Below, piece after piece: positions 37,957 to 48,441 of a DNA stretch of 64,000 bases; the stretch's first letter is position 1, and each line of letters starts with the position of its first letter. Both the position numbers and the translations under genes were made by a program. Source of the stretch: Bacillus sp. AFS037270 (GTDB lineage: Bacteria > Bacillota > Bacilli > Bacillales_B > DSM-18226); the NCBI RefSeq assembly GCF_002585305.1, contig NZ_NUNF01000041.1, positions 29,119-93,118 on the forward strand. Reading direction: 5' to 3'. The notes beneath the pieces were generated by a model, which was not told the DNA's origin, searched no databases, and saw only the letters and a list, made by a program, of their open reading frames with translations.

Positions 37957-40900
37957 TTATTTAGATTGGTCATGTGGAACAGTGGCGGTAACACTCTTAG
38001 TTGTTACATTACCTGCTTTATCTGTTGCCGTAAAAATAATGATGTATACACGTCCATTACCGTTTCCTAATCTATCTGCATGAAGTTCAAAGAAAGCAGT
38101 TGAACCAGCAATAGGAGTATTCAATTTGGCATTCTGAATATCATCAGATACTATCTGCTCATTACTAGTAATGGAAGTTAACACCACTGAGTCGATTCTT
38201 GATGCGGCATCAGACGTACTAATAGTAGCTGTAACTGGCACCATCTTATGATTTGCAGGCCAGATTGTCGTTTTGTCTAGAGTAATATTTAAGGTTGGTT
38301 CTGTCTTATCCAGTTTAACTGTTCTGGTCTTTGTCTGCTCGACATTTCCAGCGTTGTCTACACTCCAATAACTTATAGTGTGGACGCCCTCATCAGTAAT
38401 AGTGAAGGAATTTCCGGTTTGTTCGGATCCGTTATCGATTTTGTAATAAGTAGCTTTAACTCCTGATCCGTTATCAATTGCGGTAAGATTAAGCGTCACA
38501 TCTTTATTAACCCAATCTTTTGGTGCGTTATCTGTTGTCACAGGTGCAGTTGTGTCAGCAAGTGTTAGGACGCCAAAAACAGATGTATCTTGATAGCCAT
38601 TACCAGTTGTATCGTTCCATGTAGCAGAGCTTTGACGGGCACCGTCTTTACCATCATTGATCTGAACGTCAAAACCGATCTTCGAGTTATATTGTGGAGT
38701 AATGGTTTTGAATGGGATCTTCATTTCAATGGTGTAGCTATTTCCCGATACATGGGTTGCAGATTGGAAGCCTTGCGCAATGCTTCCAGGGTTAAAGGAA
38801 GCCTCATTGTCAAAGTTTACTCGATATTGTCCGTCTCCGTTTTCATAAGACGATGTTTTTGCATTGTTCTCGTCCACGAAAACTTCGACAGAGTCCTGCT
38901 CCCATGGATTTGGACTTGATTTGTCAAGCTGGGAGTCGCTCACCTGAGTTAACACATACAGGTATTCCTTATCCCAGAGGACTTTGGATACCCCGTTTGC
39001 TCCTTGCCAAGCCTGGAGATAGTGGCTAACAGGAAGTTCAGGTGCGTCTTTCCAAATATCATCTGCCGTTCCATCAATGGCAGGTGTACCGTATATAGCC
39101 GTGGATTGTTTAGCGACTTTCACTTCAGGCGCATGTTCTGCGATAAATTTATCCGGATTGATGACGCCATAGTAAGCTGGTTTCGCTTGCAAGTTTTTAT
39201 CAAAAATAAGCGGAGATTGGGCAGCTCTCCAGCTCGTCGCATCATTTAGTCCCCAGAAGGTCACTCGTCCGATGTGACTAGCGTGTTCTTTGTAGATTTT
39301 AAACAATTGCGCGTATAGATAAGCCTGATCATTCACTTGCTTCTCGGTAAGTTGGCTGTTGCTGCCAGCTGCAATGTCAAGTTCGGTCACGCTGACTTGC
39401 ACTCCCAAGGAAATAAATTTCTCCATGGAAGCTAACACATTAGCCGGGTTTGTATTTAAATTGTAGTGTGACTGCATACCAACACCGTCGATGAGCAGTT
39501 TTCCAGGGTGTGTCTGTGCATATTTTTCATTAAGTTCTTTGACCATCTGATAAATGGCTTCAGCTTTGTTCTGATTGTCTTCGTTGTAATCGTTATAATA
39601 AAGCTTAATATTCCAGCCATGTTCGTCGACTACTTTTCTTGCTGCCAGGAAGGCCTGCTCCACGTAGTCCGGTCCAATTGCTTTATACCATCCGGATTGG
39701 CGCAATGATTCTTTCCAATCTGTCGGATTCGACAAGCCGTCATTTATCGCTTCGTTGACCACGTCCCAAGAAATTACCTTGTCACCGTAATGTTCCATGA
39801 CAGTTTTAATATGGTTTTGTAAATTTGCGAGTGCTTCGTCGCGACTTAATGGCTGGCCATTAGCAGCAGCAAACAACCATGTTGGCGTTTGCTGGTGCCA
39901 AACAAGGACGTGTCCATGCAATTTTAGGCCTGCTGCTGCAATTTTGTTGACGAGCGCGTCCTCATCGGTAAAGTCAAATTGTCTATCCGCATTATAAGCT
40001 TGATCTGGTTTCATAGCGTTTTCTGCTGTGACAATATTGAAATGCTTTTTGAGGAGGTCAAGTCTAACACCGTCCAAATCTGCCAGTGATACGGCGTTTC
40101 CGATTAAGAAATCATCTTTATAGACATCTTTTATCGGAGTTAAATCTTGGATTGTAATCGGACCTGAACCAGTAGGTTCAAAGGTGATGTCGTCAATATA
40201 GAAAGATGCGGTAGCATTATTTGAACTTTCTACATAGATAGTCAAATATTCGCCGGCATTGGTATAACGATATGTTCCTTCCAGCTTAACCCAGCCGTCT
40301 GCCTTGTTAATGGTTTTACCTTGAAGGTTATTATAGCTAGCCGCTCCGCCATTTCCTACTTGCGTGGAAAGCTGAAGCTGTGAACTTTCAGGTGAAATCA
40401 GCTTGACCCAAGCCGAAATTTTATATTCTTGTCCAAGGTTAACGTATTTCTCAACATGTAAGGATGGACCATTCCAAGCTTGTGTTCTGCCATCAACTTT
40501 TAGAGCATAGGAACCGCCAGATGTATGGTTTGCTTCATTGGTTACCGCAAGCGTTTCAGTACCAGCTCTACCCTCTAAGCCACCTTTTGTTTGATCTTCA
40601 AATGTAATTGGGTTGAAGGTTTGCGCAGCTGGTCTTTGATCCACGGGATCACTGCCGCCGCCGGAAGTTACCTTTTCCGTGATAAGGATATCTCCGATGT
40701 AGAACGGAACCGCTTTTCCTGCATCGTTAGATTGAATGCGCAGTGCGTTATCTTTGCTTATATCAACGGTGTACTCTCCAGTTAACGTAAAAGCTTGTCC
40801 TGCTTTATAATCCGCTGCTAAATACAAGCCATTATAGCTGTTTACATTCTGAAGCAAAGCTTGTGCACCTGCAGGAACACTTACACTATCGTCAACGTAC

Positions 40901-41928
40901 CCTTTGACTGTGAACGTATATTTTTTGCCGTTTACCATGCCAACTTTGCTGAATGGGATATCAACGCTATCCCAGTTGTTTACTCGACCGCTTACATAGA
41001 TCGCTTTTCCGTCATCATTGCCCGCAAAAACTTTTCCAGAAACCGCTTCTATTTGCGGGTTGCCTGCTTTTGTTGCAACACCAAGGCCACTGTCAAAGGT
41101 TTCATGATAAGTTGTTTGCGTCGAGGTCTGGCCTCCAGTTGTCGGGGGCGTTGTTGGTGCCGGTCCGCCAACCCATTTTGCAATTTGAGTTAGGTCTGCA
41201 TCTAATACATAGTCTCGTCCCATGGCATAATCGTCACCATTAGGGTAGCCAACTTTAAATGCGTACTTGATGCCGTTCTTTTGTGCTACATCTTTTACTG
41301 TGGCATTGAAAGAACCATAAGGATAGGCCAAAAGAACTGGAGCTTTACTTGTTAATTTTGTTAAGTAATCATTCGCTGTTACAATTTCATCTCTAGCTTG
41401 CTCAGTCGTCATGCTGCTAGTACCCGCAGCACCATTTCCCCAAATTTTATCGTCATGAGTTTTGGAATGATTCTCTATACTGACGCTAGGTTCATTCACC
41501 AAACTTTGCAACTGTGCCAGTGACATACTATAACCGCCACCGATCCAGCTGCTGACAACAAATAATACAGACTTCATGTTATGTTGCTTCAATACTGGTA
41601 GAGCGGTAGTAACAAAGTCAGGAGTCGCATCGTCAAAAGTTAATAGAACCGGCTTTGCAGGAGCCGTTGCTCTTCCTTCCATGATGTCCACATACTCTTC
41701 TGCAGACAATGTGGTGTAACCATTGTCATCAAGATACTGCATAGCCTGTTTAAAATGGTCAGTACTAGTATCCGTCCATTGACTGGTAGGAGTTTGGACA
41801 ATTCGATGATACAAAAGAACGGGAATATCTACCGTTGCCGCCTTTGTAAGATGCGTAATCCAGCCTGACGGGATTGCCAAAAAAGCTACAAGAAGTAAAG
41901 AAATCAACCTTTTCCACTTTATCTTCAT
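37957..41928 (-). CDS. Secreted multidomain xylanase with polysaccharide deacetylase (CE4-CBM-CBM-GH10-CBM9)
   Basis: 1323 residues. Signal peptide 1-31; CE4 deacetylase about 34-250 with TFDD (D99, D100) and HSKTH (H154, H158); Thr/Pro/Gly linker 255-272; two CBM4/9/22-like beta-sandwich modules at about 273-417 and 437-585; GH10 xylanase about 592-930 with acid/base E726 (WDVVNEA) and nucleophile E849 (VTELD); CBM9 about 942-1123; OmpL47/Ig-like repeats 1125-1205 and 1207-1319. No SLH, LPXTG or dockerin, so probably released. Inference: deacetylates and cleaves acetylated xylan. A cre-like operator sits before the start. Confidence 0.93.
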   Translation of the reverse strand: MKIKWKRLISLLLVAFLAIPSGWITHLTKAATVDIPVLLYHRIVQTPTSQWTDTSTDHFKQAMQYLDDNGYTTLSAEEYVDIMEGRATAPAKPVLLTFDDATPDFVTTALPVLKQHNMKSVLFVVSSWIGGGYSMSLAQLQSLVNEPSVSIENHSKTHDDKIWGNGAAGTSSMTTEQARDEIVTANDYLTKLTSKAPVLLAYPYGSFNATVKDVAQKNGIKYAFKVGYPNGDDYAMGRDYVLDADLTQIAKWVGGPAPTTPPTTGGQTSTQTTYHETFDSGLGVATKAGNPQIEAVSGKVFAGNDDGKAIYVSGRVNNWDSVDIPFSKVGMVNGKKYTFTVKGYVDDSVSVPAGAQALLQNVNSYNGLYLAADYKAGQAFTLTGEYTVDISKDNALRIQSNDAGKAVPFYIGDILITEKVTSGGGSDPVDQRPAAQTFNPITFEDQTKGGLEGRAGTETLAVTNEANHTSGGSYALKVDGRTQAWNGPSLHVEKYVNLGQEYKISAWVKLISPESSQLQLSTQVGNGGAASYNNLQGKTINKADGWVKLEGTYRYTNAGEYLTIYVESSNNATASFYIDDITFEPTGSGPITIQDLTPIKDVYKDDFLIGNAVSLADLDGVRLDLLKKHFNIVTAENAMKPDQAYNADRQFDFTDEDALVNKIAAAGLKLHGHVLVWHQQTPTWLFAAANGQPLSRDEALANLQNHIKTVMEHYGDKVISWDVVNEAINDGLSNPTDWKESLRQSGWYKAIGPDYVEQAFLAARKVVDEHGWNIKLYYNDYNEDNQNKAEAIYQMVKELNEKYAQTHPGKLLIDGVGMQSHYNLNTNPANVLASMEKFISLGVQVSVTELDIAAGSNSQLTEKQVNDQAYLYAQLFKIYKEHASHIGRVTFWGLNDATSWRAAQSPLIFDKNLQAKPAYYGVINPDKFIAEHAPEVKVAKQSTAIYGTPAIDGTADDIWKDAPELPVSHYLQAWQGANGVSKVLWDKEYLYVLTQVSDSQLDKSSPNPWEQDSVEVFVDENNAKTSSYENGDGQYRVNFDNEASFNPGSIAQGFQSATHVSGNSYTIEMKIPFKTITPQYNSKIGFDVQINDGKDGARQSSATWNDTTGNGYQDTSVFGVLTLADTTAPVTTDNAPKDWVNKDVTLNLTAIDNGSGVKATYYKIDNGSEQTGNSFTITDEGVHTISYWSVDNAGNVEQTKTRTVKLDKTEPTLNITLDKTTIWPANHKMVPVTATISTSDAASRIDSVVLTSITSNEQIVSDDIQNAKLNTPIAGSTAFFELHADRLGNGNGRVYIIIFTATDKAGNVTTKSVTATVPHDQSK

Positions 41929-41966
41929 TTACTGCATTCCCCCATAGAAAATTTTTTCACATAAGG

Positions 41967-41979
41967 TGAAGCGCTTACA
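41967..41979 (-). promoter_or_regulatory. cre-like operator upstream of the xylanase
   Basis: TGAAGCGCTTACA with the AAGCGCTT core of CcpA sites, one base shorter than the consensus, about 40 bp before the xylanase start. Catabolite repression of a xylanase would be expected. Confidence 0.45.
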
Positions 41980-42411
41980 ATAGAGCCGAAACGAACCTCC
42001 TCCCATTCTATTCTTCTTTTATTCTAGCTTGGCAGCAAAAACATTTAACCCATAAAAACTAAAGATAATACTTAACAAACTAAATATTCTTACTAATTGC
42101 CGGTGGAAATCCGTTTTTATTATGGAGGCTGTATGAAGGAACAAGATGCACGTTATTCAGCAAAGAAGATAAGTCGGTTGAACAAGTAAACTATTGAAAT
42201 GGGATGATATATCCGGTTTCTTTTATTATTTATTGTTACAAAAATTTCAAAAAGAAGGGAGATATGTCGAAATCTTTTCAGATTATTCTACATAAAATTA
42301 CATTTATATTACATTATCGACTGATTCATTGTTTTTCCTCCTTTAAATATATAAACTAGAAACATATTAAGAATTTATTAAGAATGATAGGTTACAAGAG
42401 GAGATCTTATA
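41980..42411. other. Divergent intergenic region, xylanase to NlpC/P60 gene
   Basis: Holds a possible 18-codon ORF with ribosome site GGAGG (42133-42189) of unknown worth and the direct repeat ATTAAGAAT at 42366-42374 and 42377-42385, an 11-bp period suggesting a response-regulator box upstream of the hydrolase gene. Confidence 0.35.
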
Positions 42412-43638
42412 ATGCTAAAAAAATTAATAAAATATACCGTATCCGCTTCCATTATCGCCACTATGATTTCAGCTACACCTGCTTTTGCAAATCCAGTCAC
42501 ACAAGGACAAATCAATCAAACACAAAATCAAATTGATGACTTTGAAACAAAGGTTCAACAATTAGACAATAGAATTTCGGTTGCAATGGAGAAAAGTCAA
42601 AAACTTAACGATCAAATTAAAACACAACAAGGGAAAATTCAAGAAACAAAGCTTGAAATCACAGCAGCCCAAAAGTCCCTAGACGCTCATAAGGAAGTCT
42701 ACGCTGAAAGGCTAAAAACCATTCAATTAGAAGGAAAACAATCCGTGGCTGCCTACGCAGAACTTTTGTTGTCTTCTGATAACATTTCTGAGTTTTTAAC
42801 TCGTTTTACTGCCATTTCAAGTATTATGCAAAGTGATACAGACTTGCTGAATGGTTTAAATGAAAAAGAACAAGCACTAAAAAATGCTGAGGAAAAATTA
42901 CATAATGAATTCGCTCAATTACAAGAGAGCCAAACTGAATTAGCTTCTGAACAACAAAAGATTGAACAAGATAAAAAAGAAATTGAAAAAGAATTAGCTG
43001 ATGCTAAAGATACATTACAAACCCAACAAGCACAATATGCTGAACAACTAGCAGAAGAAGCGCGCCAGCGTGCAATTGCACAACAACAGGCTGAGCAGGC
43101 TCGTCAGCGTGCACAACAACAAGCACAACAACAAACTCAGCAAACTACTCAAACTCAACAGGCTCAAAAGCCTGCGCAGCCAGTTAAACAGCCAGTTAAA
43201 CAGCCAGTTAAAGAGCAAACACCAGTAAGTAGCACACCTTCTAAGCCTGCACCACCGACAGTTGCAGCCCCTCCGGCTAATTCTGGATCGGCAAGTGCAA
43301 TTATTGCCTATGCAAAGCAATTTTTAGGTGTTCCATACGTTTGGGGCGGGTCTACACCAAGTGGATTTGATTGTTCGGGATTCACTTCATACGTGTTTAG
43401 AAATGCAGCCGGAATCAATCTTCCAAGGGTGGCACGCGACCAGCAGAATGTTGGAACCAGAATTTCTCCGAGTCAAGTTCAGCCGGGAGATTTGGTATTC
43501 AGAGGTAACCCAGCCTATCACGTCGGTATCTATATTGGAGGCGGACAATATATCCACGCACCACAAACAGGTGACGTTGTAAAAATTGCTGCATATGATC
43601 CATCTAAGTTTTCAAGTGCGGCTCGAGTTTTACGATAA
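42412..43638 (+). CDS. CwlO-like peptidoglycan DL-endopeptidase (coiled coil + NlpC/P60)
   Basis: 408 residues. Signal peptide to about residue 26 (TPAFA-NP); coiled coil about 30-235 in two helical stretches; Gln/Ala-rich and Pro-rich linker 215-290 including VKQPVKQPVK coded by a 12-bp triplicate; NlpC/P60 domain 292-408 with C321 (FDCSGF), H370 (YHVGIYIG) and H382 (IHAPQTG). This is the layout of B. subtilis CwlO, a growth-related hydrolase controlled by FtsEX. GAGGAG precedes ATG. Confidence 0.92.
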   Translation: MLKKLIKYTVSASIIATMISATPAFANPVTQGQINQTQNQIDDFETKVQQLDNRISVAMEKSQKLNDQIKTQQGKIQETKLEITAAQKSLDAHKEVYAERLKTIQLEGKQSVAAYAELLLSSDNISEFLTRFTAISSIMQSDTDLLNGLNEKEQALKNAEEKLHNEFAQLQESQTELASEQQKIEQDKKEIEKELADAKDTLQTQQAQYAEQLAEEARQRAIAQQQAEQARQRAQQQAQQQTQQTTQTQQAQKPAQPVKQPVKQPVKEQTPVSSTPSKPAPPTVAAPPANSGSASAIIAYAKQFLGVPYVWGGSTPSGFDCSGFTSYVFRNAAGINLPRVARDQQNVGTRISPSQVQPGDLVFRGNPAYHVGIYIGGGQYIHAPQTGDVVKIAAYDPSKFSSAARVLR

Positions 43639-43676
43639 GGTCTAACCATTTTTGATATATATAGCTATAATCCTAA

Positions 43677-43709
43677 AACATCCTATTTACGAGAATAGGA
43701 TGTTTTTTT
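43677..43709 (+). terminator. Terminator of the NlpC/P60 gene
   Basis: ACATCCTATT/AATAGGATGT stem then TTTTTTT. Confidence 0.88.
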
Positions 43710-43859
43710 GTGGAGCAGTAAAAGTTTGTTACTAGATTTGTAACTAGAAAATTAGTAAAGGATAACTTTATTCTTAAGGGATATCAAAATTCTCCAATTC
43801 TATATTTACTCGTGAACATTTAGAATAAACACCATTGTAAATACCGTGTCAGAAAATAT

Positions 43860-43953
43860 GACAATAATGTTCAATAAGTGTTGATTATACTTTATTATCA
43901 ATTTATTAAGTTAACAATATTGTTTAAATTAAAAATATGTAGACAATAGTGTT
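43860..43953 (+). promoter_or_regulatory. Three palindromic boxes upstream of the proline operon
   Basis: RACAATANTGTT occurs at 43860-43871 (GACAATAATGTT), 43913-43924 (AACAATATTGTT, perfect) and 43942-43953 (GACAATAGTGTT). The last two are each followed by TAAAT. No -24/-12 sigma-54 promoter is visible here. Candidate operators for the regulator at 48442. Confidence 0.5.
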
Positions 43954-44011
43954 TAAATAATATTAAAATTGTGTAAGAGCTTACATAATATTTTAAGGAG
44001 GATTGAAGGAT

Positions 44012-44926
44012 TTGGAATTAATAATGAGAAACATGTTTCAATCACTTGGGAAAAATACTTCAGCCAATAAACTCGCAAAGAAATATGGATTGCGTTTTGG
44101 GGCAAGCCGTTTTGTAGCAGGTGAATCTATTAAGTCAGCAATTGAGGTTGTTAAAAGGCTAAATAGCGATGGCAAAGTTGTCACCTTAGACCATTTAGGT
44201 GAATTTGTATATACCGAAGAAGAGGCACTTGAATCGGCTGCCATGTGTATTCAAACTTTGGATGCGATTAATGAGGCAGGCGTTAATTCAAATCTTTCCC
44301 TTAAAATGACATCTCTTGGACTTGACATTAGCAAAGAGCTTTGCATGAAGAATATGGGTAAAATTCTTGATCGTGCTAAACTCTATAATAATTTTGTGCG
44401 AATTGATATGGAGGATTATGCGCATTGTCAACTATCAATCGATATTTACAAAGAGCTTCGCAAGGATTATGACAATGTTGGCCTAGTCATTCAAGCTTAC
44501 CTTTTTAGGACCGAGCAGGATATTACCGACTTAAATCAATTGAATGCAAATTTGCGCCTTGTAAAAGGGGCTTATAAAGAATCACCATCCGTAGCTTTTC
44601 CTGAGAAAAAAGATGTGGATGAAAACTACAAAAAAATTATTAAGCGGCACCTTCTAAACGGTAACTATACAGCCGTTGCAACCCATGATGAAACAATGAT
44701 TGAATATACAAAGTCTGTCGTTAATGAGCATCAAATACCGAAAGAGCAATTTGAATTCCAAATGCTTTATGGTATTTGTGAAGATATCCAAGCAAGACTG
44801 GTAAAAGAAGGGTTTAAAGTCCGTGTGTATGTACCATATGGGGTCGATTGGTTTGGTTATTTCATGAGACGTTTAGCAGAAAGACCTGCAAATGTCTGGT
44901 TTGTACTTAAAAATCTATTAAAATAA
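44012..44926 (+). CDS. putB: Proline dehydrogenase
   Basis: About 304 residues, FAD-linked TIM-barrel domain. Oxidises proline to pyrroline-5-carboxylate. Seen: DHLGEFVYTEEEAL, LSLKMTSLGLDIS, VRIDMEDYAHC, RLVKGAYKESP, ATHDETMIEY, and FQMLYGICEDIQARLVKEGFKVRVYVPYG ending with YFMRRLAERPANV. TTG 44012 is chosen since AAGGAGG (43995) is too near TTG 44003; ATG 44024 is also possible. First gene of a putB-pruA-putP set. Confidence 0.94.
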   Translation: MELIMRNMFQSLGKNTSANKLAKKYGLRFGASRFVAGESIKSAIEVVKRLNSDGKVVTLDHLGEFVYTEEEALESAAMCIQTLDAINEAGVNSNLSLKMTSLGLDISKELCMKNMGKILDRAKLYNNFVRIDMEDYAHCQLSIDIYKELRKDYDNVGLVIQAYLFRTEQDITDLNQLNANLRLVKGAYKESPSVAFPEKKDVDENYKKIIKRHLLNGNYTAVATHDETMIEYTKSVVNEHQIPKEQFEFQMLYGICEDIQARLVKEGFKVRVYVPYGVDWFGYFMRRLAERPANVWFVLKNLLK

Positions 44927-44956
44927 AAAATTTATATAAAAAGGAGTAGAAATCTT

Positions 44957-46528
44957 ATGACAACAACAATTCAAGTAGCTACATTTAAAAACGAGCCTTT
45001 TACAGATTTTTCAATGGAGGAAAATAAACAATCAATGTACGCAGCTCTTGCAAAGGTTAAAAAGGAGCTTGGCAAAAAGTATCCATTAGTAGTTGGGAAA
45101 GATAAGCTGTTTACCGATGAGCAAACCGTTTCTATTAATCCAGGAAATGTCGATGAAATTATTGGAACTGTAAGTAAAGGGAATCAGGAGTTAGCTGAAA
45201 AGGCTATGCAGGAGGCTTTGAAAACATTTGAAACATGGAAAAAGGTTGCCCCTGCTGCACGCGCAGAGTATTTATTCAAAGCAGCTGACCTAATGAGAAA
45301 GCGCAAGCATGAGTTTTCTTCCTATCTTGTATATGAGTCAGGTAAAAACTGGGCTGAAGCGGATGCAGATACAGCAGAAGCAATAGATTTTATGGAATTT
45401 TATGCGAGAGAAATGATTCGCCTGAGTGAGACAAGCATTCATCAGCCGCTTACTAACATCGAAGGAGAAGACAACCAAATTTCTTACATCCCGCTGGGCG
45501 TTGGTATTGTCATATCTCCATTCAACTTTCCATTGGCCATCATGGCAGGGACGACAGTCGCAGCGATTGTATCTGGGAATACAGTTATTTTAAAGCCTGC
45601 AGATGCAACTCCTGTGATTGCAGCTAAATTTGTGGAATTAATGGAAGAGGTTGGACTTCCTTCAGGTGTACTTAACTTTTTGCCTGGGGATGGAATCGAA
45701 GTGGGTGAGTATCTGGTTGAACATCCAAAAACACGTTTCATCTCGTTTACAGGCTCACGTGCTGTAGGATGCCGGATTTATGAGCGGGCGTCAAAGGTAC
45801 AGCCAGGCCAGTTATGGTTAAAGCGTGTTATCGCCGAAATGGGTGGGAAAGATGGTGTTGTCGTTGATGAAACAGCTGACTTGGATGCAGCGGCGGCGGC
45901 AATCGTGGCATCAGCTTATGGTTTTCAAGGACAAAAATGCTCGGCGGGATCTAGAGCGATTATCGTAGAATCAGTTTTTGACCAAGTGGTGGAAAAGGTA
46001 GTAGAATTGACGAAGAACCTATCCATTGGTTTGCCTGAAGAAAACTGTTCAATTGGTCCAGTAATCGATCAGAAATCGGTCGATAAAATTATGGACTATA
46101 TTGAAATTGGTAAAACGGAAGGCAGATTGCTTACTGGCGGTTCAAGAGCGGAAGGGAACGGCTTTTATATTGAACCAACAATTTTTGCTGATGTTAATCC
46201 GAAAGCCCGCATCATGAAGGAGGAAATCTTTGGGCCGGTTCTTGCCATTGCAAAAGCTGCTGACTGGAAGGAAGCCATTGAGATTTATAATGATACTGAA
46301 TATGGGTTGACAGGTGCCTACCATTCTAAGGATGAGGAACGCATCAATTATGCTCTTGAAAATATGCATTGTGGAAACCTGTATATTAATAAAAAGTGTA
46401 CTGGGGCGTTAGTTGGAGCGCATCCGTTTGGTGGATTTAATATGTCTGGCACAGATTCTAAAGCAGGAGGATACGATTACTTACTCCTATTTACTCAGGC
46501 AAAGTTAAAATCTAAAAAACTATTTTAA
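44957..46528 (+). CDS. pruA: 1-pyrroline-5-carboxylate dehydrogenase
   Basis: 523 residues. NAD-dependent oxidation of glutamate semialdehyde to glutamate. Seen: [44 protein letters not shown] with the catalytic Glu, and [11 protein letters not shown] with the nucleophilic Cys. AAGGAG before ATG; 30 bp behind proline dehydrogenase. Confidence 0.96.
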   Translation: MTTTIQVATFKNEPFTDFSMEENKQSMYAALAKVKKELGKKYPLVVGKDKLFTDEQTVSINPGNVDEIIGTVSKGNQELAEKAMQEALKTFETWKKVAPAARAEYLFKAADLMRKRKHEFSSYLVYESGKNWAEADADTAEAIDFMEFYAREMIRLSETSIHQPLTNIEGEDNQISYIPLGVGIVISPFNFPLAIMAGTTVAAIVSGNTVILKPADATPVIAAKFVELMEEVGLPSGVLNFLPGDGIEVGEYLVEHPKTRFISFTGSRAVGCRIYERASKVQPGQLWLKRVIAEMGGKDGVVVDETADLDAAAAAIVASAYGFQGQKCSAGSRAIIVESVFDQVVEKVVELTKNLSIGLPEENCSIGPVIDQKSVDKIMDYIEIGKTEGRLLTGGSRAEGNGFYIEPTIFADVNPKARIMKEEIFGPVLAIAKAADWKEAIEIYNDTEYGLTGAYHSKDEERINYALENMHCGNLYINKKCTGALVGAHPFGGFNMSGTDSKAGGYDYLLLFTQAKLKSKKLF

Positions 46529-46540
46529 CTATTAAGATTG

Positions 46541-46566
46541 GGGAGCTCCTCAAGGGGGGCTCTTTT
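46541..46566 (+). terminator. Weak hairpin between pruA and putP
   Basis: GAGCTCCT/AGGGGGGCTC-type stem with G-U pairs followed by TTTT; may reduce rather than stop readthrough into putP. Confidence 0.4.
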
Positions 46567-46645
46567 CAGAAAACTAGAAAGAGATAATCTATGTATGGAA
46601 GCATTTTATTTATGGGATTTACTACGGAGAACGGGGGGATGACGA

Positions 46646-48109
46646 TTGAATACACAGATACTTATCTCGATTGGTATTTACATGGTGGGAATGCTGTTAA
46701 TTGGTTATTTCGCTTACAAACGAACTTCTAATCTGTCCGATTATATGATTGGCGGAAGAGGACTTGGAGCTGCGGTCACCGCTTTAAGTGCAGGGGCATC
46801 CGATATGAGCGGATGGCTGCTAATGGGTCTTCCTGGTGCGATGTTTACCCAAGGTTTGAGTGCATCCTGGATTGCCATCGGTCTGACGATAGGCGCATAT
46901 TTAAACTGGCTGTACGTGGCTCCAAGACTGCGGATTTATACAGAAACCGCCAATAATTCAATGACGATTCCGGCCTATTTGGAAAATCGTTTTGGGGATC
47001 ACTCGTCAATGCTGCGGTTAACTTCTGGACTTGTTATTATTGTATTCTTTACTTTCTATGTTTCTTCTGGAATGGTATCAGGCGGAGTTCTGTTTGAGTC
47101 AACGTTCAATCTTAACTATCAGGCAGGTCTTTGGATAATCGCTGCTGTTGTCATTGGCTATACTTTATTTGGCGGATTTTTAGCGGTTAGTTGGACCGAC
47201 TTTGTCCAAGGAATAATCATGGTGATTGCTCTAGTTCTTGTTCCCGCTGTAACTATTATGCAAGTAGGCGGGTTTGACTCCGCATTTGGTGAGATCAAAG
47301 CTATCGATCCTAAATTATTTGATATTTTTAAAGGGACTTCTTTGCTCGGGATTATTTCGTTAATGGCATGGGGTTTAGGTTACTTTGGACAGCCTCATAT
47401 AATCGTTCGTTTTATGGCAATTTCATCCGTTAAAGAGATTAAGAAAGCTCGGAGAATAGGTATGGGATGGATGATTTTCTCTGTCGGTGGCGCGATGTTT
47501 ACTGGTTTTATAGGCTTAGCCTATTATTCAAAGCAAGGACTCAATCTTGCAGATCCAGAAACAATTTTTATTAAATTAAGTGAAATTCTTTTCCATCCAC
47601 TCATTACTGGTTTTTTATTAGCGGCATTGTTAGCTGCTGTCATGAGTACAATTTCTTCACAACTTTTGGTTACGGCAAGCTCCTTGACAGAAGATGTCTA
47701 TAAGACTTTTTTCCGCAGGTCAGCAACAGACAAAGAGCTGTTGCTTGTAAGCAGACTTTCAGTCCTTGTTGTTTCCTTTATAGCTGTTTTTCTGGCCTTT
47801 AATAAAAATGGCACTATTCTCTCCCTTGTTGCTTATGCATGGGCTGGCTTTGGAGCAGCTTTTGGGCCCGTTATTCTGTTGAGCCTTTACTGGAAACGGA
47901 TGAATCGATGGGGGGCTCTTGCTGGTATGATTGGCGGGGCAGTTACTGTAATTGTTTGGGCGAATGTTCCTGTATTGGCAAAAAGTCTTTACGAGATTAT
48001 TCCAGGGTTCATTATCGGGTTAGCGGCAATATGGGTTGTCAGCCTGGTTACACCGGAACCGAGTGACCAATTAAAGAAAGAATTTGATCAATACAAACAA
48101 TCAGCATAA
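46646..48109 (+). CDS. putP: Sodium/proline symporter
   Basis: 487 residues, about 13 membrane helices, SSS family. Seen: YMIGGRGLGAAVTALSAGASDMSGWLLMGLPG (Na+ and proline site in helix 2), GFLAVSWTDFVQGIIM and AAVMSTISSQLLVTASSLTEDVYKTF, all PutP signatures. TTG 46646 follows GGGGGG. Imports the substrate of the two upstream enzymes. Confidence 0.95.
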   Translation: MNTQILISIGIYMVGMLLIGYFAYKRTSNLSDYMIGGRGLGAAVTALSAGASDMSGWLLMGLPGAMFTQGLSASWIAIGLTIGAYLNWLYVAPRLRIYTETANNSMTIPAYLENRFGDHSSMLRLTSGLVIIVFFTFYVSSGMVSGGVLFESTFNLNYQAGLWIIAAVVIGYTLFGGFLAVSWTDFVQGIIMVIALVLVPAVTIMQVGGFDSAFGEIKAIDPKLFDIFKGTSLLGIISLMAWGLGYFGQPHIIVRFMAISSVKEIKKARRIGMGWMIFSVGGAMFTGFIGLAYYSKQGLNLADPETIFIKLSEILFHPLITGFLLAALLAAVMSTISSQLLVTASSLTEDVYKTFFRRSATDKELLLVSRLSVLVVSFIAVFLAFNKNGTILSLVAYAWAGFGAAFGPVILLSLYWKRMNRWGALAGMIGGAVTVIVWANVPVLAKSLYEIIPGFIIGLAAIWVVSLVTPEPSDQLKKEFDQYKQSA

Positions 48110-48200
48110 TCGTTCAGTCCCAAGAGATATTTCTGATTTTGATTGTTTAGTCAAAATTCTAGATTAAGTTGCTGGGGAAGTATTCAGTAATTCCATTTAA

Positions 48201-48237
48201 AAAAGCTGAAGCCGTTCCATACGGGTTCAGCTTTTTT
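48201..48237. terminator. Terminator after putP
   Basis: AAAAGCTGAAGCCG/CGGGTTCAGCTTTT stem with one G-U, then TTTATA. The gap to 48442 otherwise holds only TAACAA-N11-TTGTTA (48289-48311) as a possible operator. Confidence 0.8.
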
Positions 48238-48441
48238 ATACTTAATCTGAGCTTTTGTGATTGACAATCAGGCGCGTTAAAATATCTAACAAAGATTAAC
48301 TCGTTGTTAAAAATTCAGACAAAATCAGTGATCATAATAATGTTTTTGCTTTATAGGCGTTGAAGCCATTCTTAATGCGATTAAGTGGATAAAGCGTTTT
48401 ATTTTTGTTAAAGTGAAAGAAAAGCGAGAAAGGATTTTAGT

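Noticed and set aside
42133..42189. 18-codon ORF with GGAGG upstream
   Set aside because: Too short to support as a gene without conservation data; noted only in the gap description.
43180..43215. Three 12-bp tandem repeats as a possible CRISPR or satellite
   Set aside because: They encode the VKQP linker repeats of the NlpC/P60 protein and have no spacers.
43740..44011. Sigma-54 promoter before proline dehydrogenase
   Set aside because: No TGGCAC-N5-TTGC-like match on reading the region; fits the missing GAFTGA in the regulator.
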